Assembly: GCA_949987705.1 (NCBI GenBank)
Contig: OX465281.1
Span: forward strand, 176,342,516 to 176,406,515
Length of the DNA: 64,000 bases
Direction: 5' to 3'
Origin: Thereva unica
Lineage: Eukaryota; Arthropoda; Insecta; Diptera; Therevidae
Positions 16,608 through 29,939 of this stretch are shown here, piece after piece (within the stretch, counting starts at the first letter, position 1; every line of letters begins with the position of its first letter). The notes under the pieces are model-generated. The model saw nothing but the letters and a program-made list of their open reading frames with translations. It made no database searches and had not been told where the DNA came from. Both the position numbers and the translations under genes were made by a program.

Positions 16608-16837
16608 TAGTGATGAAACGATTTCGATTACGATTAATCGTAATCGACGATTATCAGTATTTAACGATTAATCGTAATCGTCGATTATCATTGCGATTAT
16701 TTGTCGATTATCTATGAAAAGTATTTTGAAATAAATTTTGTTTAAATTCTCGTTAACAACCTTTATAAATGCGTCTTATAGATTACACCTTTACGGATAC
16801 AATCCGAACGCATTAGGAACTCTCCTTCGACAGCTTA

Positions 16838-17345
16838 TACCCTTGACACACTGCAAAAACGAATGAGCATTCTTCCAACTTCATTGGCTTTCAATGATCA
16901 TTCATTTTAGAAGCGACACACTGCATTTCTCAATGTTCATTGGAACTGTCAGAATAGAAACTTTACACAAACTGCTAAATATATGAACTGAAAGTGATTA
17001 CATAGTGATTTATACTTTTAAATTTAATAAAAATTATTAATTGAGGCCCAACAACAGTTATTTACAATGTAACCTACTACTTTTTAAAAAATTCTGAAAT
17101 CTGAATGACAGTTTGACAGTTGGGTATTTCAGTTGGAAATTCTACTGGAAATTTCATGGAAAGTTGTTCGATAATTTCCCAATTTCACTTCCATCTTCAT
17201 TGAATGAAGTTATTTTGACTTCATTCGATTGAATGACGAATGAAGCTGTTGAATGAACATTGGACATGACATACTGGGCGCGAATGATCATTCATAGCCG
17301 AATGATACTGCAATGTTCATTCGATGCTGCAGTGTGTCAAGGGTA
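16838..17345. mobile_element. Nested TIR element (MITE-like) inside hAT
   Basis: An 18-bp inverted repeat, TACCCTTGACACACTGCA on the left and its exact complement on the right, bounds 508 bp without an ORF. The terminal TA could be a TA target duplication, which would suit a Tc1/mariner-type MITE, but TA is part of the symmetric repeat, so this is not proven. The interior is rich in GAATGAACATT-like short repeats in both orientations and contains a second CGACACACTGCA near 16914. Superfamily is uncertain. Confidence 0.65.
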
Positions 17346-17400
17346 TTAGGGAGCTCCCAGTCCCGTTCGCATAGTTGGCAAACAAGTTTGGTTGGTTTTT

Positions 17401-18168
17401 TAACCGACTTCAAAAAAGAGGAGGTTATCAATTCGAATGTATGTTTTTTTTTTTTTTTCTATGTATGTTACGCGATTACTCCGCCAATTATGAATCGATT
17501 TTGATGATTCTTTTTTTGTTTGGTACGTTATACCTCAGAGGAGGTCCCATATAAATTTTGTAAAAAAATGGCGGTCGGTTCCAAGATGGCGGCCGAATTT
17601 TGCAATTTTGTTTCCCGACCCCCTTCATGGATATCAAATGAAAGGGTATGACGAGTAGAATACAATTTTGTAAAAAAACTTAAACTAAAAAGTAAAAAAT
17701 AAAAAATTTTTAAAAAAAAAAAAACCGACTTCAAAACTACATATACCTATGCATGCATATGTACAAACTTAAACTAAAAAGTAAAAAATAATATTTTAAT
17801 TACCTCAAAGCAAGAGCCTTAAAGGACAGTTAAAAAAATTATTGATATTTATATATGTATGTATCTATTTAATATTTTTAAAAAGTTCATTTTGGAGTCG
17901 GTGCCAGCCAAAGGTATGTATTAACGTAAGTTTTCTTTTGCACCCAAGCTTTCAGGGTATGTATAAACGTAATTGTTCTTTGGCTGGCACCGACTCCAAA
18001 ATGAACTTTTTAAAAATATTAAATAGATACATACATATATAAATATCAATAATTTTTTTAACTGTCCTTTAAGGCTCTTGCTTTGAGGTAATTAAAATAT
18101 TATTTTTTACTTTTTAGTTTAAGTTTGTACATATGCATGCATAGGTATATGTAGTTTTGAAGTCGGTT
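17401..18168. mobile_element. Nested element with AACCGACTTC ends
   Basis: AACCGACTTCAAAA at 17401 is matched by TTTTGAAGTCGGTT ending at 18168, and a further AACCGACTTC lies at 17723. The left part (17401-17720) has the form of a dispersed arthropod repeat: T-rich tract, a GATTTTGATGATTC stretch, and GGCGGTCGG/GATGGCGGC motifs. I recognise the style but cannot name the family with confidence. No protein is encoded; short ORFs here are AT-rich noise. It is flanked by T-rich runs, so target duplications cannot be defined. Confidence 0.6.
17723..18168. repeat. Perfect 191-bp inverted repeat with 64-bp loop
   Basis: The arms 17723-17913 and 17978-18168 are exact reverse complements by eye; the loop is 17914-17977. 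The loop has an internal direct repeat (GTATGTATTAACGTAA and GTATGTATAAACGTAA). Arms this long without a mismatch indicate a recent origin or ongoing correction. Confidence 0.88.
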
Positions 18169-18380
18169 TTTTTTTTTTTTTAAATTTTTTTTACATTTTA
18201 TGCTCAGAGCACATTAGCACTGGCAAATTTAAACAGTGAAGCTTCTGTTGCTCAGCTCTCCATCAGTAAAACAGTATCTGGGGTATCTGCAAGGATATAG
18301 TTGATGACACAGAAATGAATGAGCCTCTTTTTTTTAAATTTCAAAAACAACGCAACTATTTATGCTTTTTATATGTAGGT

Positions 18381-18542
18381 AATCCAGCCACAGAAGAAGT
18401 AGACTCGTGTATCAAATCATCCAACATACTGCAAGATGCCGACATTTTTCAGTTTTGGGAAATAGGGACACAATTCCCAGGGGTGGTAGCACGTAAGTTG
18501 TTTCAAACGACCTCCTCATACAAAAATATTTGTAAAACTTGA
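18381..18542 (+). pseudogene. Remnant resembling hAT transposase dimerization domain
   Basis: In the frame running to 18542, a short segment reads ILQDADIFQFWEIGTQFPG followed by VVARKLFQTTSS. The order of an acidic residue, aromatic-W, FP, then hydrophobic-A-R and a T/S pair resembles the C-terminal hAT dimerization motif (W..n...FP.l..lA..yL.i.atS). No catalytic part of a transposase is present upstream. The end of the segment overlaps an imperfect inverted repeat (18481-18592), so part of the similarity could be accidental. If real, it is a broken internal deletion product of an autonomous relative. It has no evident function. Confidence 0.4.
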
Positions 18543-18592
18543 ATTTTTTTATGAAGAGGTCGATTGAAACAATTTACGAGCTACCACGCCTG
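18481..18592. repeat. Imperfect inverted repeat within the hAT remnant
   Basis: AGGGGTGGTAGCACGTAAG near 18480 is mirrored by the complement of AGGCGTGGTAGCTCGTAAA ending near 18592; the arms are about 45 bp with several mismatches and a short AT-rich loop. It could be a very small MITE or a template-switch inverted duplication. Confidence 0.6.
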
Positions 18593-18877
18593 TTTTTGAA
18601 AAATCGCAAAAATATTTGTGTTTAAAGCCTTCCAGTGTCGCATCTAAGAGGTAGCTTTCGATTGCCGGCTTGATTCAGAAGTGTTGTGTTTGCAATATTT
18701 AAATTTTGAATACTAAATTTTGTAATATTGTAACATGTTTCCTTAACTTTGAAATATGTTTTATTTAAAATATATAAAATGTTGCAATAATCGTAATCGT
18801 AATGGTAATCGTCGATTATTGTGGCTGATAATCGTAATCGTTATCGTAATCGCTAAGTGATAATCGTTTCATCACTA

Positions 18878-18885
18878 CTTAAATT
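18878..18885. other. 8-bp target site duplication of hAT, right copy
   Basis: Exact copy of the CTTAAATT at 16600-16607; satellite sequence resumes in phase from here. Confidence 0.92.
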
Positions 18886-21800
18886 CACTTTATTCATCGA
18901 AATTAAGTTACATTCATCGAGTACATCGAAAATAACTTAAATTCACTTTATTCATCGAAATTAAGTTATATTCATCGAGTACATCGAAAATAACTTAAAT
19001 TCACTTTATTCATCGAAATTAAGTTATATTCATCGAGTATATCGAAAATAACTTAAATTCACTTTATTCATCGAAATTAAGTTACATTCATCAAATACAT
19101 CGAAAATAACTTAAATTCACTTTATTCATCGAAATTAAGTTATATTCATCAAATACATCGAAAATAATTTAAATTCACTTTATTCATCGAAATTAAGTTA
19201 CATTCATCGAGTACATCGAAAATAACTTAAATTCACTTTATTCATCGAAATTAAGTTACATTCATCGAGTACATCGAAAATAACTTAAATTCACTTTATT
19301 CATCGAAATTAAGTTATATTCATCGAGTACATCGAAAATAACTTAAATTCACTTTATTCATCGAAATCAAGTTATATTCATCGAGTACATCGAAAATAAC
19401 TTAAATTCACTTTATTCATCGAAATTAAGTTACATTCATCGAGTACATCGAAAATAACTTAAATTCACTTTATTCATCGAAATTAAGTTATACTCATCGA
19501 GTACATCGAAAATAACTTAAATTCACTTTATTCATCAAAATTAAGTTACATTCATCAAATACATCGAAAATAACTTAAATTCACTTTATTCATCGAAATT
19601 AAGTTATATTCATCAAATACATCGAAAATAACTTAAATTCACTTTATTCATCGAAATTAAGTTATATTCATCGAGTACATCGAAAATAACTTAAATTCAC
19701 TTTATTCATCGAAATTAAGTTACATTCATCAAATACATCGAAAATAACTTAAATTCACTTTATTCATCGAAATTAAGTTATATTCATCGAGTACATCGAA
19801 AATAACTTAAATTCACTTTATTCATCGAAATTAAGTTATATTCATCAAATACATCGAAAATAACTTAAATTCACTTTATTCATCGAAATTAAGTTACATT
19901 CATCGAGTACATCGAAAATAACTCAAATTCACTTTATTCCTCGAAATTAAGTTATATTCATCAAATACATCTAAAATAACTTAAATTCACTTTATTCATC
20001 GAAATTAAGTTACATTCATCGAGTACATCGAAAATAACTTAAATTCACTTTATTCATCGAAATTAAGTTACATTCATCGAGTACATCGAAAATAACTTAA
20101 ATTCACTTTATTCATCGAAATTAAGTTATATTCATCAAATACATCGAAAATAACTTAAATTCACTTTATTCATCGCAATTAAGTTACATTCATCGAGTAC
20201 ATCGAAAATAACTTAAATTCACTTTATTCATCGAAATTAAGTTATATTCATCAAATACATCGAAAATAACTTAAATTCACTTTATTCATCGAAATTAAGT
20301 TACATTCATCGAGTACATCGAAAATAACTTAAATTCACTTTATTCATCGAAATTAAGTTATATTCATCGAGTACATCGAAAATAACTTAAATTCACTTTA
20401 TTCATCGAAATTAAGTTATATTCATCGAGTACATCGAAAATAACTTAAATTCACTTTATTCATCGAAATTAAGTTACATTCATCAAATACATCGAAAATA
20501 ACTTAAATTCACTTTATTCATCGAAATTAAGTTATATTCATCAAATACATCGAAAATAACTTAAATTCACTTTATTCATCGAAATTAAGTTACATTCATC
20601 GAGTACATCGAAAATATCTTAAATTCACTTTATTCATCGAAATTAAGTTACATTCATCGAGTACATCGAAAATAACTTAAATTCACTTTATTCATCGAAA
20701 TTAAGTTATATTCATCGAGTACATCGAAAATAACTTAAATTCACTTTATTCATCGAAATCAAGTTATATTCATCGAGTACATCGAAAATAACTTAAATTC
20801 ACTTTATTCATCGAAATTAAGTTACATTCATCGAGTACATCGAAAATAACTTAAATTCACTTTATTCATCGAAATTAAGTTATACTCATCGAGTACATCG
20901 AAAATAACTTAAATTCACTTTATTCATCGAAATTAAGTTACATTCATCAAATACATCGAAAATAACTTAAATTCACTTTATTCATCGAAATTAAGTTATA
21001 TTCATCAAATACATCGAAAATAACTTAAATTCACTTTATTCATCGAAATTAAGTTACATTCATCGAGTACATCGAAAATAACTTAAATTCACTTTATTCA
21101 TCGAAATTAAGTTACATTCATCGAGTACATCGAAAATAACTTAAATTCACTTTATTCATCGAAATTAAGTTATATTCATCGAGTACATCGAAAATAACTT
21201 AAATTCACTTTATTCATCGAAATCAAGTTATATTCATCGAGTACATCGAAAATAACTTAAATTCACTTTATTCATCGAAATTAAGTTACATTCATCAAAT
21301 ACATCGAAAATAACTTAAATTCACTTTATTCATCGAAATTAAGTTATATTCATCAAATACATCGAAAATAACTTAAATTCACTTTATTCATCGAAATTAA
21401 GTTATATTCATCGAGTACATCGAAAATAACTTAAATTCACTTTATTCATCGAAATTAAGTTACATTCATCAAATACATCGAAAATAACTTAAATTCACTT
21501 TATTCATCGAAATTAAGTTATATTCATCGAGTACATCGAAAATAACTTAAATTCACTTTATTCATCGAAATTAAGTTATATTCATCAAATACATCGAAAA
21601 TAACTTAAATTCACTTTATTCATCGAAATTAAGTTACATTCATCGAGTACATCGAAAATAACTCAAATTCACTTTATTCCTCGAAATTAAGTTATATTCA
21701 TCAAATACATCTAAAATAACTTAAATTCACTTTATTCATCGAAATTAAGTTACATTCATCGAGTACATCGAAAATAACTTAAATTCACTTTATTCATCGA

Positions 21801-24800
21801 AATTAAGTTACATTCATCGAGTACATCGAAAATAACTTAAATTCACTTTATTCATCGAAATTAAGTTATATTCATCAAATACATCGAAAATAACTTAAAT
21901 TCACTTTATTCATCGCAATTAAGTTACATTCATCGAGTACATCGAAAATAACTTAAATTCACTTTATTCATCGAAATTAAGTTATATTCATCAAATACAT
22001 CGAAAATAACTTAAATTCACTTTATTCATCGAAATTAAGTTACATTCATCGAGTACATCGAAAATAACTTAAATTCACTTTATTCATCGAAATTAAGTTA
22101 TATTCATCGAGTACATCGAAAATAACTTAAATTCACTTTATTCATCGAAATTAAGTTATATTCATCGAGTACATCGAAAATAACTTAAATTCACTTTATT
22201 CATCGAAATTAAGTTACATTCATCAAATACATCGAATATAACTTAAATTCACTTTATTCATCGAAATTAAGTTATATTCATCAAATACATCGAAAATAAC
22301 TTAAATTCACTTTATTCATCGAAATTAAGTTACATTCATCGAGTACATCGAAAATAACTTAAATTCACTTTATTCATCGAAATTAAGTTACATTCATCGA
22401 GTACATCGAAAATAACTTAAATTCACTTTATTCATCGAAATTAAGTTATATTCATCGAGTACATCGAAAATAACTTAAATTCACTTTATTCATCGAAATC
22501 AAGTTATATTCATCGAGTACATCGAAAATAACTTAAATTCACTTTATTCATCGAAATTAAGTTACATTCATCGAGTACATCGAAAATAACTTAAATTCAC
22601 TTTATTCATCGAAATTAAGTTATACTCATCGAGTACATCGAAAATAACTTAAGTTCACTTTATTCATCAAAATTAAGTTACATTCATCAAATACATCGAA
22701 AATAACTTAAATTCACTTTATTCATCGAAATTAAGTTATACTCATCGAGTACATCGAAAATAACTTAAATTCACTTTATTCATCAAAATTAAGTTACATT
22801 CATCAAATACATCGAAAATAACTTAAATTCACTTTATTCATCGAAATTAAGTTATATTCATCAAATACATCGAAAATAACTTAAATTCACTTTATTCATC
22901 GAAATTAAGTTATATTCATCAAATACATCGAAAATAACTTAAATTCACTTTATTCATCGAAATTAAGTTATATTCATCGAGTACATCGAAAATAACTTCA
23001 ATTCACTTTATTCATCGAAATTAAGTTATATTCATCAAATACATCGAAAATAACTTAAATTCACTTTATTCATCGAAATTAAGTTACATTCATCGAGTAC
23101 ATCGAAAATAACTCAAATTCACTTTATTCCTCGAAATTAAGTTATATTCATCAAATACATCTAAAATAACTTAAATTCACTTTATTCATCGAAATTAAGT
23201 TACATTCATCGAGTACATCGAAAATAACTTAAATTCACTTTATTCATCGCAATTAAGTTACATTCATCGAGTACATCGAAAATAACTTAAATTCACTTTA
23301 TTCATCGAAATTAAGTTATATTCATCAAATACATCGAAAATAACTTAAATTCACTTTATTCATCGCAATTAAGTTACATTCATCGAGTACATCGAAAATA
23401 ACTTAAATTCACTTTATTCATCGAAATTAAGTTATATTCATCAAATACATCGAAAATAACTTAAATTCACTTTATTCATCGAAATTAAGTTACATTCATC
23501 GAGTACATCGAAAATAACTTAAATTCACTTTATTCATCGAAATTAAGTTATATTCATCGAGTACATCGAAAATAACTTAAATTCACTTTATTCATCGAAA
23601 TTAAGTTATATTCATCGAGTACATCGAAAATAACTTAAATTCACTTTATTCATCGAAATTAAGTTATACTCATCGAGTACATCGAAAATAACTTAAATTC
23701 ACTTTATTCATCAAAATTAAGTTACATTCATCAAATACATCGAAAATAACTTAAATTCACTTTATTCATCGAAATTAAGTTATATTCATCAAATACATCG
23801 AAAATAACTTAAATTCACTTTATTCATCGAAATTAAGTTATATTCATCGAGTACATCGAAAATAACTTAAATTCACTTTATTCATCGAAATTAAGTTACA
23901 TTCATCAAATACATCGAAAATAACTTAAATTCACTTTATTCATCGAAATTAAGTTATATTCATCGAGTACATCGAAAATAACTTAAATTCACTTTATTCA
24001 TCGAAATTAAGTTATATTCATCGAGTACATCGAAAATAACTTAAATTCACTTTATTCATCGAAATTAAGTTATATTCATCGAGTACATCGAAAATAACTT
24101 AAATTCACTTTATTCATCGAAATTAAGTTACATTCATCAAATACATCGAAAATAACTTAAATTCACTTTATTCATCGAAATTAAGTTATATTCATCAAAT
24201 ACATCGAAAATAACTTAAATTCACTTTATTCATCGAAATTAAGTTACATTCATCGAGTACATCGAAAATAACTTAAATTCACTTTATTCATCGAAATTAA
24301 GATACATTCATCGAGTACATCGAAAATAACTTAAATTCACTTTATTCATCGAAATTAAGTTATATTCATCGAGTACATCGAAAATAACTTAAATTCACTT
24401 TATTCATCGAAATCAAGTTATATTCATCGAGTACATCGAAAATAACTTAAATTCACTTTATTCATCGAAATTAAGTTACATTCATCGAGTACATCGAAAA
24501 TAACTTAAATTCACTTTATTCATCGAAATTAAGTTATACTCATCGAGTACATCGAAAATAACTTAAATTCACTTTATTCATCAAAATTAAGTTACATTCA
24601 TCAAATACATCGAAAATAACTTAAATTCACTTTATTCATCGAAATTAAGTTATATTCATCAAATACATCGAAAATAACTTAAATTCACTTTATTCATCGA
24701 AATTAAGTTATATTCATCGAGTACATCGAAAATAACTTAAATTCACTTTATTCATCGAAATTAAGTTACATTCATCAAATACATCGAAAATAACTTAAAT

Positions 24801-27800
24801 TCACTTTATTCATCGAAATTAAGTTATATTCATCGAGTACATCGAAAATAACTTAAATTCACTTTATTCATCGAAATTAAGTTATATTCATCAAATACAT
24901 CGAAAATAACTTAAATTCACTTTATTCATCGAAATTAAGTTACATTCATCGAGTACATCGAAAATAACTTAAATTCACTTTATTCATCGAAATTAAGTTA
25001 TATTCATCAAACACATCGAAAATAACTTAAATTCACTTTATTCATCGAAATTAAGTTATATTCATCGAGTACATCGAAAATAACTTAAATTCACTTTATT
25101 CATCGAAATTAAGTTATACTCATCGAGTACATCGAAAATAACTTAAATTCACTTTATTCATCGAAATTAAGTTATATTCATCAAATACATCGAAAATAAC
25201 TTAAATCCTCTTTATTCATCGAAATTAAGTTATATTCATCGAGTACATCGAAAATAACTTAAATTCACTTTATTCATCGAAATTAAGTTATATTCATCGA
25301 GTACATCGAAAATAACTTAAATTCACTTTATTCATCGAAATTAAGTTACATTCATCGAGTACATCGAAAATAACTTAAATTCACTTTATTCATCGAAATT
25401 AAGTTATACTCATCGAGTACATCGAAAATAACTTAAATTCACTTTATTCATCGAAATTAAGTTACATTCATCAAATACCTCGAAAATAACTTAAATTCAC
25501 TTTATTCATCGAAATTAAGTTATATTCATCAAATACATCGAAAATAACTTAAATTCACTTTATTCATCGAAATTAAGTTATATTCATCGAGTACATCGAA
25601 AATAACTTAAATTCACTTTATTCATCGAAATTAAGTCATATTCATCAAATACATCGAAAATAACTGAAATTCACTTTATTCATCGAAATTAAGTTACATT
25701 CATCGAGTACATCGAAAATAACTTAAATTCACTTTATTCATCGAAATTAAGTTATATTCATCAAATACATCGAAAATAACTTAAGTTCACTTTATTCATC
25801 GAAATTAAGTTACATTCATCGAGTACATCGAAAATAACTTAAATTCACCTTATTCATCGAAATTAAGTTATATTCATCGAGTACATCGAAAATAACTTAA
25901 ATTCACTTTATTCATCGAAATTAAGTTATATTCATCGAGTACCTCGAAAATAACTTAAATTCACTTTATTCATCGAAATTAAGTTACATTCATCAAATAC
26001 ATCGAAAATAACTTAAATTCACTTTATTCATCGAAATTAAGTTATATTCATCAAATACATCGAAAATAACTTAAATTCACTTTATTCATCGAAATTAAGT
26101 TACATTCATCGAGTACATCGAAAATAACTTAAATTCACTTTATTCATCGAAATTAAGTTATATTCATCGAGTACATCGAAAATACCTTAAATTCACTTTA
26201 TTCATCGAAATTAAGTTACATTCATCGAGTACATCGAAAATAACTTAAATTCACTTTATTCATCGAAATTAAGTTATACTCATCGAGTACATCGAAAATA
26301 ACTTAAATTCACTTTATTCATCGAAATTAAGTTACATTCATCAAATACATCGAAAATAACTTAAATTCACTTTATTCATCGAAATTAAGTTATATTCATC
26401 AAATACATCGAAAATAACTTAAATTCCTTTATTCATCGAAATTAAGTTATATTCATCGAGTTCATCGAAAATAACTTAAATTCACTTTATTCATCGAAAT
26501 TAAGTTACATTCATCAAATACATCGAAAATAACTTAAATTCACTTTATTAATCGAAATTAAGTTATATTCATCGAGTACATCGAAAATAACTTAAATTCA
26601 CTTTATTCATCGAAATTAAGTTATATTCATCAAATACATCGAAAATAACCTAAATTCACTTTATTCATCGAAATTAAGTTACATTCATCGAGTACATCGA
26701 AAATAACTTAAATTCACTTTATTCATCGAAATTAAGTTATATTCATCAAATACATCGAAAATAACTTAAATTCACTTTATACATCGAAATTAAGTTACAT
26801 TCATCGAGTACATCGAAAATAACTTAAATTCACTTTATTCATCGAAATTAAGTTATATTCATCGAGTACATCGAAAATAACTTAAATTCACTTTATTCAT
26901 CGAAATTAAGTTATATTCATCGAGTTCATCGAAAATAACTTAAATTCACTTTATTCATCGAAATTAAGTTACATTCATCAAATACATCGAAAATAACTTA
27001 AATTCACTTTATTCATCGAAATTAAGTTATATTCATCAAATACATCGAAAATAACTTAAATTCACTTTATTCATCGAAATTAAGTTACATTCATCGAGTA
27101 CATCGAAAATAACTTAAATTCACTTTATTCATCGAAATTAAGTTATATTCATCAAATACATCGAAAATAACTTAAATTCACTTTATTCATCGAAATTAAG
27201 TTACATTCATCGAGTACATCGAAAATAACTTAAATTCACTTTATTCATCGAAATTAAGTTACATTCATCGAGTACATCGAAAATAACTTAAATTCACTTT
27301 ATTCATCGAAATTAAGTTATATTCATCGAGTACATCGAAAATAACTTAAATTCCCTTTATTCATCGAAATTAAGTTACATTCATCGAGTACATCGAAAAT
27401 AACTTAAATTCACTTTATTCATCGAAATTAAGTTATATTCATCGAGTACATCGAAAATAACTTAAATTCACTTTATTCATCGAAATTAAGTTACATTCAT
27501 CGAGTACATCGAAAATAACTTAAATTCACTTTATTCATCGAAATTAAGTTATATTCATCGAGTAAATCGAAAATAACTTAAATTCACTTTATTCATCGAA
27601 ATTAAATTATATTCATCGAGTACATCGAAAATAACTTAAATTCACTTTATTCATCGAAATTAAGTTATATTCATCGAGTACATCGAAAATAACTTAAATT
27701 CACTTTATTCATCGAAATTAAGTTATATTCATCGAGTACATCGAAAATAACTTAAATTCACTTTATTCATCGAAATTAAGTTACATTCATCGAGTACATC

Positions 27801-29939
27801 GAAAATAACTTAAATTCACTTTATTCATCGAAATTAAGTTATATTCATCGAGTACATCGAAAATAACTTAAATTCACTTTATTCATCGAAATTAAGTTAC
27901 ATTCATCGAGTACATCGAAAATAACTTAAATTCACTTTATTCATCGAAATTAAGTTATACTCATCGAGTACATCGAAAATAACTTAAATTCACTTTATTC
28001 ATCGAAATTAAGTTACATTCATCAAATACATCGAAAATAACTTAAATTCACTTTATTCATCGAAATTAAGTTATATTCATCAAATACATCGAAAATAACT
28101 TAAATACACTTTATTCATCGAAATTAAGTTATATTCATCGAGTACATCGAAAATAACTTAAATTCACTTTATTCATCGAAATTAAGTTACATTCATCGAG
28201 TACATCGAAAATAACTTAAATTCACTTTATTCATCGAAATTAAGTTACATTCATCGAGTACATCGAAAATAACTTAAATTCACTTTATTCTTCGAAATTA
28301 AGTTATACTCATCGAGTACATCGAAAATAACTTAAATTCAATTTATTCATCGAAATTAAGTTACATTCATCAAATACATCGAACATAACTTAAATTCACT
28401 TTATTCATCGAAATTAAGTTATATTCATCAAATACATCGAAAATAACTTAAATTCACTTTATTCATCGAAATTAAGTTATATTCATCAAATACATCGAAA
28501 ATAACTTAAATTCACTTTATTCATCGAAATTAAGTTATATTCATCGAGTACATCGAAAATAACTTAAATTCACTTTATTCATCGAAATTAAGTTATATTC
28601 ATCAAATACATCGAAAATTACTTAAATTCACTTTATTCATCGAAATTAAGTTACATTCATCGAGTACATCGAAAATAACTTAAATTCACTTTATTCATCG
28701 AAATTAAGTTATATTCATCAAATACATCGAAAATAACTTAAATTCACTTTATTCATCGAAATTAAGTTACATTCATCGAGTACATCGAACATAACTTAAA
28801 TTCACTTTATTCATCGAAATTAAGTTATATTCATCAAATACATCGAAAATAACTTAAATTCACTTTATTCATCGAAACTAAGTTATATTCATCAAATACA
28901 TCGAAAATAACTTAAATTCACTTTATTCATCGAAATTAAGTTATATTCATCGAGTACATCGAAAATAACTTAAATTCACTTTATTCATCGAAATTAAGTT
29001 ATATTCATCAAATACATCGAAAATTACTTAAATTCACTTTATTCATCGAAATTAAGTTACATTCATCGAGTACATCGAAAATAACTTAAATTCACTTTAT
29101 TCATCGAAATTAAGTTATATTCATCAAATACATCGAAAATAACTTAAATTCACTTTATTCATCGAAATTAAGTTACATTCATCGAGTACATCGAAAATAA
29201 CTTAAATTCACTTTATTCATCGAAATTAAGTTATATTCATCGAGTACATCGAAAATAACTTAAATTCACTTTATTCATCGAAATTAAGTTACATTCATCG
29301 AGTACCTCGAAAATAACTTAAATTCACTTTATTCATCGAAATTAAGTTATATTCATCAAATACATCGAAAATAACTTAAATTCACTTTATTCATCGAAAT
29401 TAAGTTACATTCATCGAGTACATCGAAAATAACTTAAATTCACTTTATTCATCGAAATTAAGTTACATTCATCGAGTACATCGAAAATAACTTAAATTCA
29501 CTTTATTCATCGAAATTAAGTTACATTCATCGAGTACATCGAAAATAACTTAAATTCACTTTATTCAGCGAAATTAAGTTATATTCATCAAATACATCGA
29601 AAATAACTTAAATTCACTTTATTCATCGAAATTAAGTTATATTCATCGAGTACATCGAAAATAACTTAAATTCACTTTATTCATCGAAATTAAGTTATAT
29701 TCATCGAGTACATCGAAAATAACTTAAATTCACTTTATTCATCGAAATTAAGTTACATTCATCGAGTACATCGAAAATAACTTAAATTCACTTTATTTAT
29801 CGAAATTAAGTTATACTCATCGAGTACATCGAAAATAACTTAAATTCACTTTATTCATCGAAATTAAGTTACATTCATCAAATACATCGAAAAAACTTAA
29901 ATTCACTTTATTCATCGAAATTAAGTTATATTCATCAAA
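18878..29939. repeat. 58-bp satellite array, right block
   Basis: Same monomer and phase as the left block. The CATCTAAAA marker occurs at 19950, 21690 and 23140 and then disappears, so the last 6.8 kb is a different subdomain with more singletons (for example TTAATCG near 26550, an ATTCCTTTATT deletion near 26430, and scattered ACCTCG). No 56-bp monomers are seen here. The array is cut by an assembly gap at 29940. Confidence 0.96.

Larger units (their letters stand above)
16608..18877. mobile_element. Non-autonomous hAT element inserted in the satellite
   Basis: The ends carry a 16-bp terminal inverted repeat, TAGTGATGAAACGATT on the left and its complement ending CATCACTA on the right, flanked by a perfect 8-bp target duplication CTTAAATT. 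Both termini and the 8-bp duplication are hAT hallmarks. Subterminal regions are packed with AATCG/CGATTA motifs in both orientations (16620-16710 and 18788-18870), as expected for hAT transposase binding regions. No intact transposase is present; a short dimerization-domain-like remnant lies near the right end. Removing element plus one duplication restores the 58-bp satellite register exactly. The interior is swollen by later insertions at 16838-17345 and 17401-18168. Confidence 0.9.

Noticed and set aside
17528..18042. Small ORFs in the nested element
   Set aside because: Phenylalanine- and isoleucine-rich frames from A/T runs and palindrome arms; no domain.
16608..18877. Autonomous hAT transposon
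   Set aside because: Only a short C-terminal resemblance exists; no catalytic transposase region is found in any frame.
1..29939. CRISPR-like array
   Set aside because: Repeats are contiguous 58-bp monomers with no unique spacers; this is a eukaryotic satellite.
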